Shown piece after piece: positions 26,635 through 35,025 of a DNA stretch of 64,000 nt. The position numbers were made by a program, and so were the translations under genes. Position 1 is the first letter of the stretch. The number at the start of each line of letters is the position of its first letter. Where the stretch lies: contig NZ_CABFMN010000072.1 in assembly GCF_901875635.1 (NCBI RefSeq), forward strand, positions 1 through 64,000, read 5' to 3'. The notes under the pieces are model-generated. The model was not told where the DNA came from and did no database searches. It saw only the letters and a list, made by a program, of their open reading frames with translations. This DNA comes from Xylophilus ampelinus. Lineage in GTDB: Bacteria > Pseudomonadota > Gammaproteobacteria > Burkholderiales > Burkholderiaceae_C.

Positions 26635-27412
26635 CACCGTCTTGCTGGAAATGATCGGCGAGGTCGCCGTACTGCGCCTGAACCGCCCGGCGGTGATGAA
26701 CGCCGTCAACGCGCCGCTGCGCGCAGCGCTTACACGGCAGTTGTATGCGCTCGACGCTGACCCGCGAGTGCAGGCCATCGTGTTGACGGGCAGCGGCCAG
26801 CGCGCCTTCTGTGGTGGCCAGGACCTGGACGAATCGGCCACCATCGACGCGGCCAGTCTGGCGGGCTGGCTCAATCGGCAGCACGCGATGTACCAAGCGG
26901 TGCGCGACGTGAACAAGCCGATCGTCGCCGCACTCAATGGCACGGCCGTGGGCGCCGGCTTCCAGATGGCGCTGATGTGCGACCTCCGAGTCGCCCACGG
27001 CACGCTGCGGATGGGCCAGCCCGAAGTCAAGGCCGGATTGGCGAGCGTCGTCGGCTCCTACCTGATGTCGTTGCAGATCGGCCACTCGCTGAACCAGCAG
27101 TTCTCGCTGACGGGAGAACTCATCACGGGTGAACGCGCCCATGCGCTCGGCCTGGTCAACGACCTCGTGGCCGCCAACGATGTGCTGCCCCGTGCAATGG
27201 AACGCGCGCGGGCACTTGCAGCGTTGCCAGGTGCCGCGATCCGCGCCACCAAGCAGCGCTTCCGCGAACGAACCCAGGCCGGCTTCGAGGAAGCCTGCAG
27301 CGCGGGCATCCGTTATCAGCTGGAGTGCTATTCCACCGGTGAGCCGCAGCGCGTGATGCGCGAGTTCATCGCCCGGCGCGACGCCAAGATCACCACCCCT
27401 CCCAAGGATTGA
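26621..27412 (+). CDS. Enoyl-CoA hydratase/isomerase (crotonase) 1
   Basis: 263 residues of the crotonase superfamily, acting on CoA esters. Oxyanion-hole segments GQRAFCGGQDLDE and NGTAVGAGF are present. Aligned by hand to rat enoyl-CoA hydratase, the position of catalytic Glu144 is Gln115, while Glu164 is kept as Glu135 in GQPE. A single retained Glu suggests an isomerase, lyase or other crotonase chemistry instead of ordinary hydration. It overlaps the ligase gene by 14 bp and is 7 bp from the aldehyde dehydrogenase. A hydratase-lyase releasing an aldehyde would fit the neighbours, but the protein does not closely resemble known feruloyl-CoA hydratase-lyases. Confidence 0.87.
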   Translation: MQDIDTVLLEMIGEVAVLRLNRPAVMNAVNAPLRAALTRQLYALDADPRVQAIVLTGSGQRAFCGGQDLDESATIDAASLAGWLNRQHAMYQAVRDVNKPIVAALNGTAVGAGFQMALMCDLRVAHGTLRMGQPEVKAGLASVVGSYLMSLQIGHSLNQQFSLTGELITGERAHALGLVNDLVAANDVLPRAMERARALAALPGAAIRATKQRFRERTQAGFEEACSAGIRYQLECYSTGEPQRVMREFIARRDAKITTPPKD

Positions 27413-27419
27413 ACCGCAC

Positions 27420-28859
27420 ATGCAGAAACACACCCAGCTGTTCATCGACGGCACGCAGGTGCCGGCACGCGGCACGCAGGATCTGCCCGTGACCGACTGC
27501 TACACCGAAGAGACCTTTGCTTGCTACCGCAGCGCCTGCAGCGAAGATGTCGACGCAGCGGTAGGCGCCGCGCGGCGAGCATTCGATGCCTGGTCTGCGA
27601 CCCCACTGGCCGACCGCGTCGCCGCGGTGCGCCGCGTGGCCGCCTGCCTGCGTGAGCAGGCCGAGGCGCTGACCACGGCCATCTCGCGAGAAGTGGGCAT
27701 GCCCCGCAAACTCGCGGCGCGCATCCAGGTTGGTGCGCCGCTGTCAGCCTGGGACGCGTATGCCGACCTGGCGGACGGGTTTGAGTGGGAGTCCCGGATC
27801 GGCCACTCGCTGGTGCGGCAGCTGCCTGTCGGCGTCGTCGCCTGCATCACGCCTTGGAACTACCCGCTGCACCAGATCACCGGCAAGGTCGCGCCTGCGC
27901 TCCTGGCGGGCTGCACGGTGGTGCTCAAGCCTTCCGAAATGGCTCCCGCCAGTGCTTTCATGCTGGCCGACGCCGTGCGGCAGGCGGGCCTGCCTGCGGG
28001 CGTCTTCAACCTCGTGCATGGCACCGGCGACGACGTCGGGCAGGCGCTCGTGCGTCATCCCGGCGTGGACATGGTCTCCTTCACCGGATCGACCCGGGCC
28101 GGCCGGCAGATCGCCGCCCAGGCCGGTGCGGACATCAAGCGCGTGGCACTGGAGCTGGGCGGCAAGTCCGCGGCGCTGGTCCTGCCGGACGCCCACCTCG
28201 CTGCCGCCGTCAAGGCGACGCTGGCCAGTTGCATGCTCAACTCGGGCCAGACCTGCTCCGCCATCACGCGGCTGCTCGTGCCACGGCATCTTCTGGCACA
28301 AGCCGAGCAGCTGGCTCAGGACCTCCTGCCCGGCTACCGCATGGGAGACCCCGCCCATGGCGACACGCGGCTGGGACCGCTGGCGTCCCGCGGGCAGCAG
28401 ACGAAAGTCCAGGACTTCATTGACCGGGCCATCGCTGCCGGTGCGCGCCGCGTCGGCGGCGCCGGCGAGCCGCCGACGCACGGATTCTTCGTGCCCGCCA
28501 CCGTGCTGTCGGATGTGACCCCGGACATGGCCATCGCGCAGGAGGAGGTTTTCGGCCCGGTGCTGTGCCTGCTGGCCTACGACAGCGAGGATGACGGCAT
28601 CGCGATCGCCAACGGAACGGCCTACGGCCTGGCCGGCGCCGTGTGGGGCCCCGACACACCGCACACGCTGGCCGTGGCCAGGCGCATGCGCGCAGGGCAG
28701 GTCGACCTCAACGGCGCGCCCTTCAACCCGCTGGCGCCCTTCGGCGGTTTCCGCCAATCCGGCATCGGCCGTGAAAACGGTCGCTATGGCCTCGACGAGT
28801 TCGTCGAACCGCTGTCGATCCAGCTCCCGCCCGACTTCGCCGACCTGCCTGTTCATTGA
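27420..28859 (+). CDS. NAD(P)-dependent aldehyde dehydrogenase
   Basis: 479 residues, complete. Cofactor-binding segment ITPWNYPLHQ (about 143-152), FTGSTRAG, general base Glu245 in ELGGK, and catalytic Cys279 in NSGQTCSA. It would oxidise an aldehyde to the acid. Its place between two crotonase genes, after an acyl-CoA ligase, suggests the aldehyde is released from the CoA-activated substrate. The next gene starts 7 bp after its stop, so it is mid-operon. The substrate is not determinable from sequence. Confidence 0.9.
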   Translation: MQKHTQLFIDGTQVPARGTQDLPVTDCYTEETFACYRSACSEDVDAAVGAARRAFDAWSATPLADRVAAVRRVAACLREQAEALTTAISREVGMPRKLAARIQVGAPLSAWDAYADLADGFEWESRIGHSLVRQLPVGVVACITPWNYPLHQITGKVAPALLAGCTVVLKPSEMAPASAFMLADAVRQAGLPAGVFNLVHGTGDDVGQALVRHPGVDMVSFTGSTRAGRQIAAQAGADIKRVALELGGKSAALVLPDAHLAAAVKATLASCMLNSGQTCSAITRLLVPRHLLAQAEQLAQDLLPGYRMGDPAHGDTRLGPLASRGQQTKVQDFIDRAIAAGARRVGGAGEPPTHGFFVPATVLSDVTPDMAIAQEEVFGPVLCLLAYDSEDDGIAIANGTAYGLAGAVWGPDTPHTLAVARRMRAGQVDLNGAPFNPLAPFGGFRQSGIGRENGRYGLDEFVEPLSIQLPPDFADLPVH

Positions 28860-28866
28860 GACGCCC

Positions 28867-29679
28867 ATGACCTACGAAACCCTGCTCTATTCCGTCGACG
28901 AATCCGTCGCGACGATCACGCTCAACCGTCCGGAGCGCATGAATGCCCTGACGAAGGTGCTGGAGAGCGAGTTGCGCACCGCCATCGAGCGGGCAAGCCG
29001 CGATGCCGACGTGAGAGCCATCGTGCTGACGGGTGCCGGCCGCGCGTTCTGCGCCGGCATGGACATGGAGGAGCTGGAAGTCCTGCCTCCCGAGGACATC
29101 CGGGCCGAGCAATGGATGCGCCCCTACGACATGAACCGGCGCGCGGACTACCAGACGCGCTACTCGTACTTTCCTGCGGCCTCCAAGCCCATCGTCTGCG
29201 CGATCAACGGCGCTGCTGCGGGACTGGGCCTCGTGATGGCGCTGTACAGCGACTTCCGGTTGGCATCGGCGCATGCGGTGTTTGCGACCGCCTTCGCCAA
29301 ACGGGGGCTGATCGCCGAGCACGGCATCGCGTGGATGCTGCCGCGCATCGTCGGACATGCGCATGCCACGGACCTGCTGTTGACCTCCCGGAAAATCGAT
29401 GCCGCCGAGGCGCTGGCCATGGGACTGGTGCACCGCGTCGTACCGGCCGACGCCCTGCCGGCTGCCGCGCTGGCGCTCGCCCGATCACTCAGCCACCAGG
29501 TCTCGCCGCGCTCCGTGCGCATCATGAAGCGGCAACTCTGGGAATCGCCGTTCCAGACGCTCGGGGACGCCGTGGCCTCGGCCAACGCGGAGATGGTGCA
29601 AAGCCTGCGCAGCGAGGACTTCAAGGAGGGCGTCGCCCATTTCGTCGAGAAGCGCGCGCCCCGGTTCACCGGCGTATGA
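28867..29679 (+). CDS. Enoyl-CoA hydratase/isomerase (crotonase) 2
   Basis: 270 residues with crotonase oxyanion-hole segments GRAFCAGMDMEEL and NGAAAGLGL. By hand alignment both canonical glutamates are replaced: Val123 at the Glu144 position and Phe143 at the Glu164 position. An acidic residue is available in the following loop, LIAEHG (Glu151), as in some isomerases and other divergent members. It is therefore probably not a simple hydratase. It is the last gene of the operon, before a 223-bp gap and the convergent xylB. It is clearly different from crotonase 1, so this is not a recent duplication. Confidence 0.87.
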   Translation: MTYETLLYSVDESVATITLNRPERMNALTKVLESELRTAIERASRDADVRAIVLTGAGRAFCAGMDMEELEVLPPEDIRAEQWMRPYDMNRRADYQTRYSYFPAASKPIVCAINGAAAGLGLVMALYSDFRLASAHAVFATAFAKRGLIAEHGIAWMLPRIVGHAHATDLLLTSRKIDAAEALAMGLVHRVVPADALPAAALALARSLSHQVSPRSVRIMKRQLWESPFQTLGDAVASANAEMVQSLRSEDFKEGVAHFVEKRAPRFTGV

Positions 29680-29902
29680 CCAAAGCCCGGCGGCGCCATG
29701 GTCGCGCAATACTCCTGCGCTTCGTTCGACGATACCGAACTTCGGGGGGCTCTCCTGGCATGAACGGAGGCGCGCAGCGTGTCTGGCCATGATGCCGACA
29801 CGTTGACGCGGAACGACCGGCGGCCCATGCCCGCAGAGCGGGCGCACTCCTCCCGACGGGCGAGCGGCTCCTGTGTTGCGCCAACCCCATCAGGGGCGTG
29901 TC

Positions 29903-31369
29903 TCATTGAAAGTGCGCTCGCAGCACCGGGTACAGCGCCTTGAAGCGCGCATGGCGCGCGCGGTGCCCCGCCGCAGCGGCGACCTCCGGTTCGAAGCGCT
30001 GGCGCACGGCGGGCATGGTGCACACGGACTCCACGACACCACCATCGGCCAGCCACGCGAGGCGCGCCGCACCCAGCGCACCGCCGGCTTCGCCGCCCTC
30101 GCCCAGCGCGAGCGGCACCTCCAGGATGTCGGCCAGCAACTGCGACCACCACGCACTGCGCGCGCCGCCGCCCACCAGCGCCAGCGCATCCGCGGGCTTT
30201 TTCAGGGTGTCGAGGCCATCGCGCAGCCCGAAGCTCACGCCCTCGACGACCGCGTAGGCGACGTCGGCCGGGCCATGCGCCTGCGTGAGGCCGAAGAGCA
30301 CGCCCTGCGCGGTCGCGTCGTTGTGCGGCGAGCGCTCGCCCGACAGGTAGGGCAGGAACAGCGGCGCCCGGCCACGTCCCCCGGCGTCGAGCGTGGCTGC
30401 GGCCAAGAGCAGCGCGGCCTCGTCGGCGAAGCCGAAGGCGCCGACGGCCCAGCTCAGAGCGCTGGCGGCCGAGAGCATGACCGACATCTGGTGCCAGCGG
30501 CCCGGCAACGCATGACAGAAGGCGTGCACCGCCTGCGCGGGGTTGGGCTCGAAGCGCGACCCGGCGATGAAGATGACGCCCGAGGTGCCGAGCGAGACGA
30601 AGCCCTGCCCCGCTTGCACGATGCCCATGCCGACCGCGCTGGCGGCGTTGTCGCCGCCACCGCCCGCGATCGCGACGCCCCGCCCGTGCGCCGTGCCCAC
30701 GCCCCAGCGTGCGGCCAGCTCGGGCTCGAGCATCGCCGACACCGCGCTGCCTTCGACCAGGCGCGGCATGTGCGCACGCGTGAGGCCGGTGGCGGCCAGC
30801 AGTTCGTCGGACCAGTCGCGCCGGCCGACATCGAGCCAGAGCGTGCCCGAGGCATCGGACATCTCGCTCACGGCCTCACCGCTCAGTTGGAGGCGCAGCC
30901 AGTCCTTGGGCAGCAGCACGCGCGCCGTGCGTGCGAACACCGCGGGCTCGTGTGTGCGCACCCACAGCAGCTTGGGGGCGGTGAAGCCCGGCATGGCGAG
31001 GTTGCCGGCGATCTGCGCCAGGTGGGGCACGGCGCGGGTGAGCTGCTCGCACTCGGCCGCGCTGCGGCCATCGTTCCAGAGGATGGCGGGGCGCAGCACG
31101 GCGTCGTCGGCATCGAGCAGCACGGCGCCGTGCATCTGGCCTGAGAGGCCGATGGCGCGCACCTGCGCCAGCGCATCGGCATGCCGCGCCCGCAGCGTGG
31201 CCATGGCGGATTCCAGCGCCTCGGCCCACTGGTCGGGATGCTGCTCCGACCACAGGGGCTGCGGCCGGCTCACCGTGAGCGCGGCGCCGGCCGTGCCGAC
31301 GATGCGGTGGTCGTCGGCCAGCAGCAGCGCCTTGAGCGCCGAGGTGCCGAGGTCCAGTCCGAGGTACAT
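29903..31369 (-). CDS. xylB: Xylulokinase
   Basis: 488 residues, FGGY-kinase family. The N-terminal phosphate loop MYLGLDLGTSALKALLL and the catalytic-Asp region GGGGDNAASAVG are present, along with the block SGQMHGAVLLD typical of xylulokinases, where sugar-contacting residues MH occur. It phosphorylates D-xylulose to xylulose 5-phosphate for the pentose phosphate pathway. It lies 209 bp after the AraC-type regulator on the same strand, at the end of the polyol gene series. Arabitol or xylitol oxidised by the dehydrogenases upstream would yield xylulose. The gap holds a repeat copy and a strong hairpin, so separate transcription is possible. Confidence 0.93.
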   Translation of the reverse strand: MYLGLDLGTSALKALLLADDHRIVGTAGAALTVSRPQPLWSEQHPDQWAEALESAMATLRARHADALAQVRAIGLSGQMHGAVLLDADDAVLRPAILWNDGRSAAECEQLTRAVPHLAQIAGNLAMPGFTAPKLLWVRTHEPAVFARTARVLLPKDWLRLQLSGEAVSEMSDASGTLWLDVGRRDWSDELLAATGLTRAHMPRLVEGSAVSAMLEPELAARWGVGTAHGRGVAIAGGGGDNAASAVGMGIVQAGQGFVSLGTSGVIFIAGSRFEPNPAQAVHAFCHALPGRWHQMSVMLSAASALSWAVGAFGFADEAALLLAAATLDAGGRGRAPLFLPYLSGERSPHNDATAQGVLFGLTQAHGPADVAYAVVEGVSFGLRDGLDTLKKPADALALVGGGARSAWWSQLLADILEVPLALGEGGEAGGALGAARLAWLADGGVVESVCTMPAVRQRFEPEVAAAAGHRARHARFKALYPVLRAHFQ

Positions 31370-31387
31370 GGATTCGATCTTTCAAGC

Positions 31388-31447
31388 AAAAAGTGGCTGC
31401 AACGCCCGCCCCGCTTGCGCAAGCAGCTATCAATTAAATAGCAAATC
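31388..31447 (+). repeat. Interspersed repeat, copy B
   Basis: Located 18 bp from the xylB start. It shares a 31-base core with copy A (one difference: CGCTTGCGCA against CGCCTGCGCA), ending GCAGCTATCAA. Confidence 0.75.
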
Positions 31448-31472
31448 CAGCAACCCATGGCGCGCGCAGCGC

Positions 31473-31500
31473 GCCGGTCCGTGGACACCCACGGACCGGC
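31473..31500. other. Perfect 12-bp hairpin between regulator and xylB
   Basis: GCCGGTCCGTGG and CCACGGACCGGC pair perfectly around ACAC. No T run follows on either strand, so it is not a classical terminator. Two shorter stems lie nearby: CCCC-TTGA-GGGG at 31523-31534 and GGGCGGCC/GGCCGCCC at 31540-31566. Together they could attenuate read-through or protect the 3' end of the upstream polyol mRNA. Confidence 0.6.
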
Positions 31501-31578
31501 TCTGCCGGGCCGTCGGGTGTGTCCCCTTGAGGGGGTATGGGGCGGCCACACGCAGTGAGGCCGCCCAAACGGGGGAGG

Positions 31579-32559
31579 TCAATGGGATCCGCCGAAGCGG
31601 TGGTCGGCCTGGCGCCGGAACTCGGTCGGCGTCATGCCCTTGATCTCGAGAAAGCGCCGGTTGAAGTTGGCCACGTTGTTGAAGCCGACCTGGTAGCAGA
31701 TGTCGGTCACGTAGTGGTCGGTCTGCATGAGCAGGTGGCAGGCGCTGTTGATGCGCACGCGGTTGACGAAGTCGGTGAAGCTGTTGCCGGTGGAGCGGCG
31801 GAAGAAGCGCGAGAAACGCGATTCGCTCATGCCCAGCTCGGCCGCCACGTCGCCGGCGCTGATCGGCTCGGCGACGTTGCCGGTGATGCGGTTGACGATG
31901 CGGTTGATCTGGTCGACCTCGGCATCGCCCTCGGCGCCCTGGATCTGCACGGTGGACAGCAGCCGGTAGTCGGGGCACTGCGCCAGGTCGGCCATGAATT
32001 CGCAGAAGTGGCCGAAGCGCCGCATGCCGCGCGTGGCCTTGATCTGGTCCCAGTGCGCGCGCGCGCGATCGGACAGGCCGAAGAACTCCACCCCGCGGCG
32101 CGCACGCTCGAGCAACTGCATCACGTCGCGCAGCTCGGGGATGTCTTCGGACGCATGCTGCAGCGGCTCGTGGCGGAACTGGATGACTAGGTCGCGCTCG
32201 GCGACGCCGCCGTCGCCCACGTCGAAGGAGATCCAGTTGTGCGGCAGGCGCGGGCCGCACAGCACCAGGTGCCCCGGCTCGAACGGGCCGATCCAGTCGC
32301 CGATGAAGGCCTTCCCCGAAGTCGCGGTGATCAGGTGCAGCTCGTACTCGTCGTGGAAGTGCCAGCGTGCCAGGGGGGTGGGGTAACCGTGCGCCAGGCA
32401 GCGCACCAGGCCGGTTTCCTCGGACGCCTCGTAGCCCAGCGCCGGCGAGCGGGTGAAGTCGCGCTCCAGCTCGGGCTGGCGCTGGCGGGGCCGCGCCACA
32501 CGGGCGGGGCGGGCGGGGCGTTCGCGCGTGGAGGGGGTCATGACAGTCGGATTCATCAT
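31579..32559 (-). CDS. AraC-family transcriptional regulator of the polyol operon
   Basis: 326 residues. The N-terminal cupin-like sensing domain includes WHFHDEYELHLI and GHLVLCGPRLPHNW. The C-terminal pair of helix-turn-helix motifs (DVAAELGMSESRFSRFFRR and ICYQVGFNNVANFNRRF) ends in MTPTEFRRQ. The architecture matches sugar- and polyol-responsive AraC activators. It is in the same orientation as the transporter and dehydrogenase genes and directly follows the SDR gene, so it is probably co-transcribed and self-regulating. The start is uncertain: ATGs at 32559, 32556 and 32541 are in frame and none has a clear ribosome site. Confidence 0.88.
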   Translation of the reverse strand: MMNPTVMTPSTRERPARPARVARPRQRQPELERDFTRSPALGYEASEETGLVRCLAHGYPTPLARWHFHDEYELHLITATSGKAFIGDWIGPFEPGHLVLCGPRLPHNWISFDVGDGGVAERDLVIQFRHEPLQHASEDIPELRDVMQLLERARRGVEFFGLSDRARAHWDQIKATRGMRRFGHFCEFMADLAQCPDYRLLSTVQIQGAEGDAEVDQINRIVNRITGNVAEPISAGDVAAELGMSESRFSRFFRRSTGNSFTDFVNRVRINSACHLLMQTDHYVTDICYQVGFNNVANFNRRFLEIKGMTPTEFRRQADHRFGGSH

Positions 32560-32578
32560 CGGCGGCAACGGATGGACC

Positions 32579-33367
32579 TTAGCTCATGACGTTGCCACCG
32601 TCGACATTGAGCGTCTGCGCCGTGATGTAGCGGGCCTCGTCGGTGGCCAAGAAGACGCAGGCGCCACCCAGGTCGTCCGGCCGGCCCATGCGGCCCAGCG
32701 GCACGGCCAGGCCGACCTGGCGCTTCTTCTCGCCCGGCTGCAGGTGCTCGTGGCGCGCGAACAGGCCGTCGACCTGGTCCCACATCGGCGTGTCGACCAC
32801 GCCGGGCGAGATGGCGTTGACGCGGATGCCGCGGGGCGCCATCGCCAGTGCCGCGCTCTGCGTGTAGCTGATGACCGCCGCCTTCGTGGCGCAGTAATGC
32901 GACACCAGCGCCTCGCCCCGGCGGCCCGCCTGCGAGGCCAGGTTGATGACCGAGGCGCCCTCGGTGCCCGCTTCCACCATGTGCCGCAGCACGGCCTGCA
33001 TGACGAAGAAGAGGCCCTTCACATTGACGGCGAAGAGGCGGTCGAAGGAGGCCTCGTCGCTTTCGAGGAGCGGCGCGAGGTCGAACACGGCGGCGTTGTT
33101 GACCAGCGTGTGCACCGGCCCGAAACGCGCCACCGCGGTGTCGAGCAGGCGCGCGATGTCGTCGCTGCGGGTGATGTCGGCGCCGATGTATGTCACGGCG
33201 TCGGGGTGCGCATCCTGCACCGCCTGTACGGCGGCCGGCGTGTCGGTGGCGCGGTCCACGAGGCTGCAGCGTGCGCCCTCGGTCAGGCAGGCCTGCGCCA
33301 TGGCCAGGCCGATGCCGCCGCCGGCCCCGGTGATCAATACGTGACGACGGGCGAGTCGTGATGTCAT
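32579..33367 (-). CDS. Short-chain dehydrogenase, probable sugar-alcohol dehydrogenase
   Basis: 262 residues, classical SDR. Cofactor loop TGAGGGIG near the N-terminus, Asp in LVDRAT (NAD preference likely), NNAAV, catalytic Ser in NLASQ, and YCATK with the Tyr and Lys of the active site. C-terminal GGNVMS is typical. Within a polyol operon it probably oxidises sorbitol, xylitol or a related polyol to the ketose; SDR-type sorbitol dehydrogenases are known in comparable operons. Its stop lies 20 bp before the AraC gene start, and its start is 17 bp after the aldolase stop, so it is mid-operon. The exact substrate is uncertain. Confidence 0.87.
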   Translation of the reverse strand: MTSRLARRHVLITGAGGGIGLAMAQACLTEGARCSLVDRATDTPAAVQAVQDAHPDAVTYIGADITRSDDIARLLDTAVARFGPVHTLVNNAAVFDLAPLLESDEASFDRLFAVNVKGLFFVMQAVLRHMVEAGTEGASVINLASQAGRRGEALVSHYCATKAAVISYTQSAALAMAPRGIRVNAISPGVVDTPMWDQVDGLFARHEHLQPGEKKRQVGLAVPLGRMGRPDDLGGACVFLATDEARYITAQTLNVDGGNVMS

Positions 33368-33383
33368 GGGTTTCCCTTCGAGT

Positions 33384-34052
33384 TCAGGCCTGGGCCCGTG
33401 CATCTGCAAGAAAGGCGCGTTCGGCCTCCACTGTCGCGGGGTGGTCGAGCAGCGCCGGAAAGAGCCGCGGCGGAATGGTGATGGCGCCAACACCCAGCGC
33501 CAGCAGCGCCAGATAGGCCTCGCGCGACCGCACGCTGGCGACGAGCAGGCGGGTGGGCGCACCGGTCTGCACGACCAGCGCCTGCATGCGCGCGATGAGC
33601 GCCAGGCCATCGACGCCGCTGTCGTCGAGCCGACCCAGGTAGGGCGCTGCGTAGGCGGCCCCGAGCATGGCGGCGAAATGGGACTGCTCGGGCGCATAGA
33701 CGGCGGTGTAGGTCACCGGATGGCCGCCCGCACTGAGTTGCGCGCCGGCACGCAGCCCGTCGCGCGTGGCGGGGATCTTCACCACCAGCTGGCCCGGCTC
33801 GAAGTCGGCCAGCAGGCGCTGTGCGTCGCGCAGCATTCCCTCTGCGTCCGCCGCCTGGACCTGGGCCTGCACCTGTCGCGCGCCGAGCGCCAGGCACTCG
33901 CGCAACAACGCCGGCAGCCCACCGCGCGAGACACCCGCACGCCGCAGCAGCGTGGGATTGGTGGTCACGCCATGCACCACCGGGTGCGTCAGGCAGTCGC
34001 GCAGTTCGCCGAGGTCGGCGCTGTCGAGGTAGAGGTGGAAGCCGGGGGTCAT
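33384..34052 (-). CDS. Transaldolase-family protein, fructose-6-phosphate-aldolase-like
   Basis: 222 residues, the length of the small fructose-6-phosphate aldolases (FSA), not of full transaldolase (about 316, present separately at 62557). Schiff-base Lys92 in VVKIPAT. Other FSA active-site positions appear kept: Asp10 in LYLD, the Asn of TTNPT, the Gln of AQVQA, and Tyr138 in APYLGRLD, where transaldolases carry Phe. FSA cleaves fructose 6-phosphate to dihydroxyacetone and glyceraldehyde 3-phosphate. Beside a fructokinase this offers a direct route from fructose to trioses. Start MTPGFHLYLD was chosen by family alignment; an upstream ATG would overlap the kinase gene. Confidence 0.83.
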   Translation of the reverse strand: MTPGFHLYLDSADLGELRDCLTHPVVHGVTTNPTLLRRAGVSRGGLPALLRECLALGARQVQAQVQAADAEGMLRDAQRLLADFEPGQLVVKIPATRDGLRAGAQLSAGGHPVTYTAVYAPEQSHFAAMLGAAYAAPYLGRLDDSGVDGLALIARMQALVVQTGAPTRLLVASVRSREAYLALLALGVGAITIPPRLFPALLDHPATVEAERAFLADARAQA

Positions 34053-34074
34053 GGTCGGTGCGGCATCGATGCGT

Positions 34075-35025
34075 TCAGGACGCAAGCAGCGCGTCGACCT
34101 CGCCGCGGCGCGGCGGGTCGGCGCCTTCGCGCATGCAGTTGAGGGCCGCCGCGGCGGCGGCGAAGCGCAGCACCTGCGACCACGTTGCCATGGACAGTGA
34201 CTCCAGCGCCTCGGCGGTTTCCACGCCGTGCTCCAGCAGGGCCACGGTCAGCCCCGCCGCGAAGGTGTCGCCGGCGCCGATGGTGTCGACCACTCGCGTG
34301 GGCGGCGGCGACACCTCGAACGGCTCGGCGCCGGGCCGGTACAGCGTCGCACCCTCGGCTCCGCGCGTGATGACCACGGCGCGTGGCCCGTGGCGCAGGC
34401 AGTCCGCGGCCACGTCGTGCAGGGGCCGGCCGGGCGCGAGCATCTGGGCGTCCTCGTCGCTCATCTTCACCAGGTCGGCAGCCGCCAGCCACCGGCCGCA
34501 GCGCCGCCGCCAGTCCACCGGGTCGCGGATGAGGCTGGGCCGCGCATTCGGGTCGAAGAGCACGACGCGACGCCCACGCTGCGCCTCGACGAATTCGCCG
34601 ATGCGCGTCGCGGCCGGGTCGTGCAGCAGCGAAATGGAGCCGAAGTGCAGCCAGCGGCAGCTGTCGGGCAGCTCGGGCAGTTCCGCCGGTGCCCACAGCG
34701 TATCGGCCGTGCCCTGCATGTAGAAGGCATAGCGGTTGCTGCTCGGCGTGCGCTCGACGAAGGCCAGCGTGCTCGGCGCATCGCTGCGCAGCACGAAGCG
34801 GGTGTCGATGCCGTCGCGGGTGAAACGCTCCAGCAGCCGCTCGCCGAACAGGTCGGTCGACAGCTGCGTGACGAAGCCGGTGGGCATGCCCAGACGTGCC
34901 GCCGCCACCGCGCTGTTGGCCAGTGCACCGCCCACGTGGCCCTGGAAGGCCAGCGCGCCCGCGGCGGTGAAGTCGATCAGCGACTCGCCGATGAAGACGA
35001 TGCGCATCGCGGCGTCCACGGTCAT
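34075..35025 (-). CDS. PfkB-family carbohydrate kinase, probable fructokinase
   Basis: 316 residues, ribokinase/PfkB fold. The N-terminal block IVFIGESLIDF is followed by the substrate-lid segment GGALANSAVAAARLG, and the C-terminal signature DTIGAGDTFAAG contains the catalytic Asp. It would phosphorylate the fructose produced by mannitol and sorbitol dehydrogenases. The ATG overlaps the mannitol dehydrogenase stop as ATGA, which fixes the start at MTVDAAMRIV and implies coupled translation. Specificity for fructose is inferred from operon context. Confidence 0.88.
   Translation of the reverse strand: MTVDAAMRIVFIGESLIDFTAAGALAFQGHVGGALANSAVAAARLGMPTGFVTQLSTDLFGERLLERFTRDGIDTRFVLRSDAPSTLAFVERTPSSNRYAFYMQGTADTLWAPAELPELPDSCRWLHFGSISLLHDPAATRIGEFVEAQRGRRVVLFDPNARPSLIRDPVDWRRRCGRWLAAADLVKMSDEDAQMLAPGRPLHDVAADCLRHGPRAVVITRGAEGATLYRPGAEPFEVSPPPTRVVDTIGAGDTFAAGLTVALLEHGVETAEALESLSMATWSQVLRFAAAAAALNCMREGADPPRRGEVDALLAS

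Noticed and set aside
29680..29902. Possible remnant gene after the second crotonase
   Set aside because: 223 bp between convergent genes with no conserved frame, clear terminator or repeat.
31473..31500. Strong hairpin as a rho-independent terminator
   Set aside because: The stem is perfect but neither side has a T run, so it is listed only as a hairpin.
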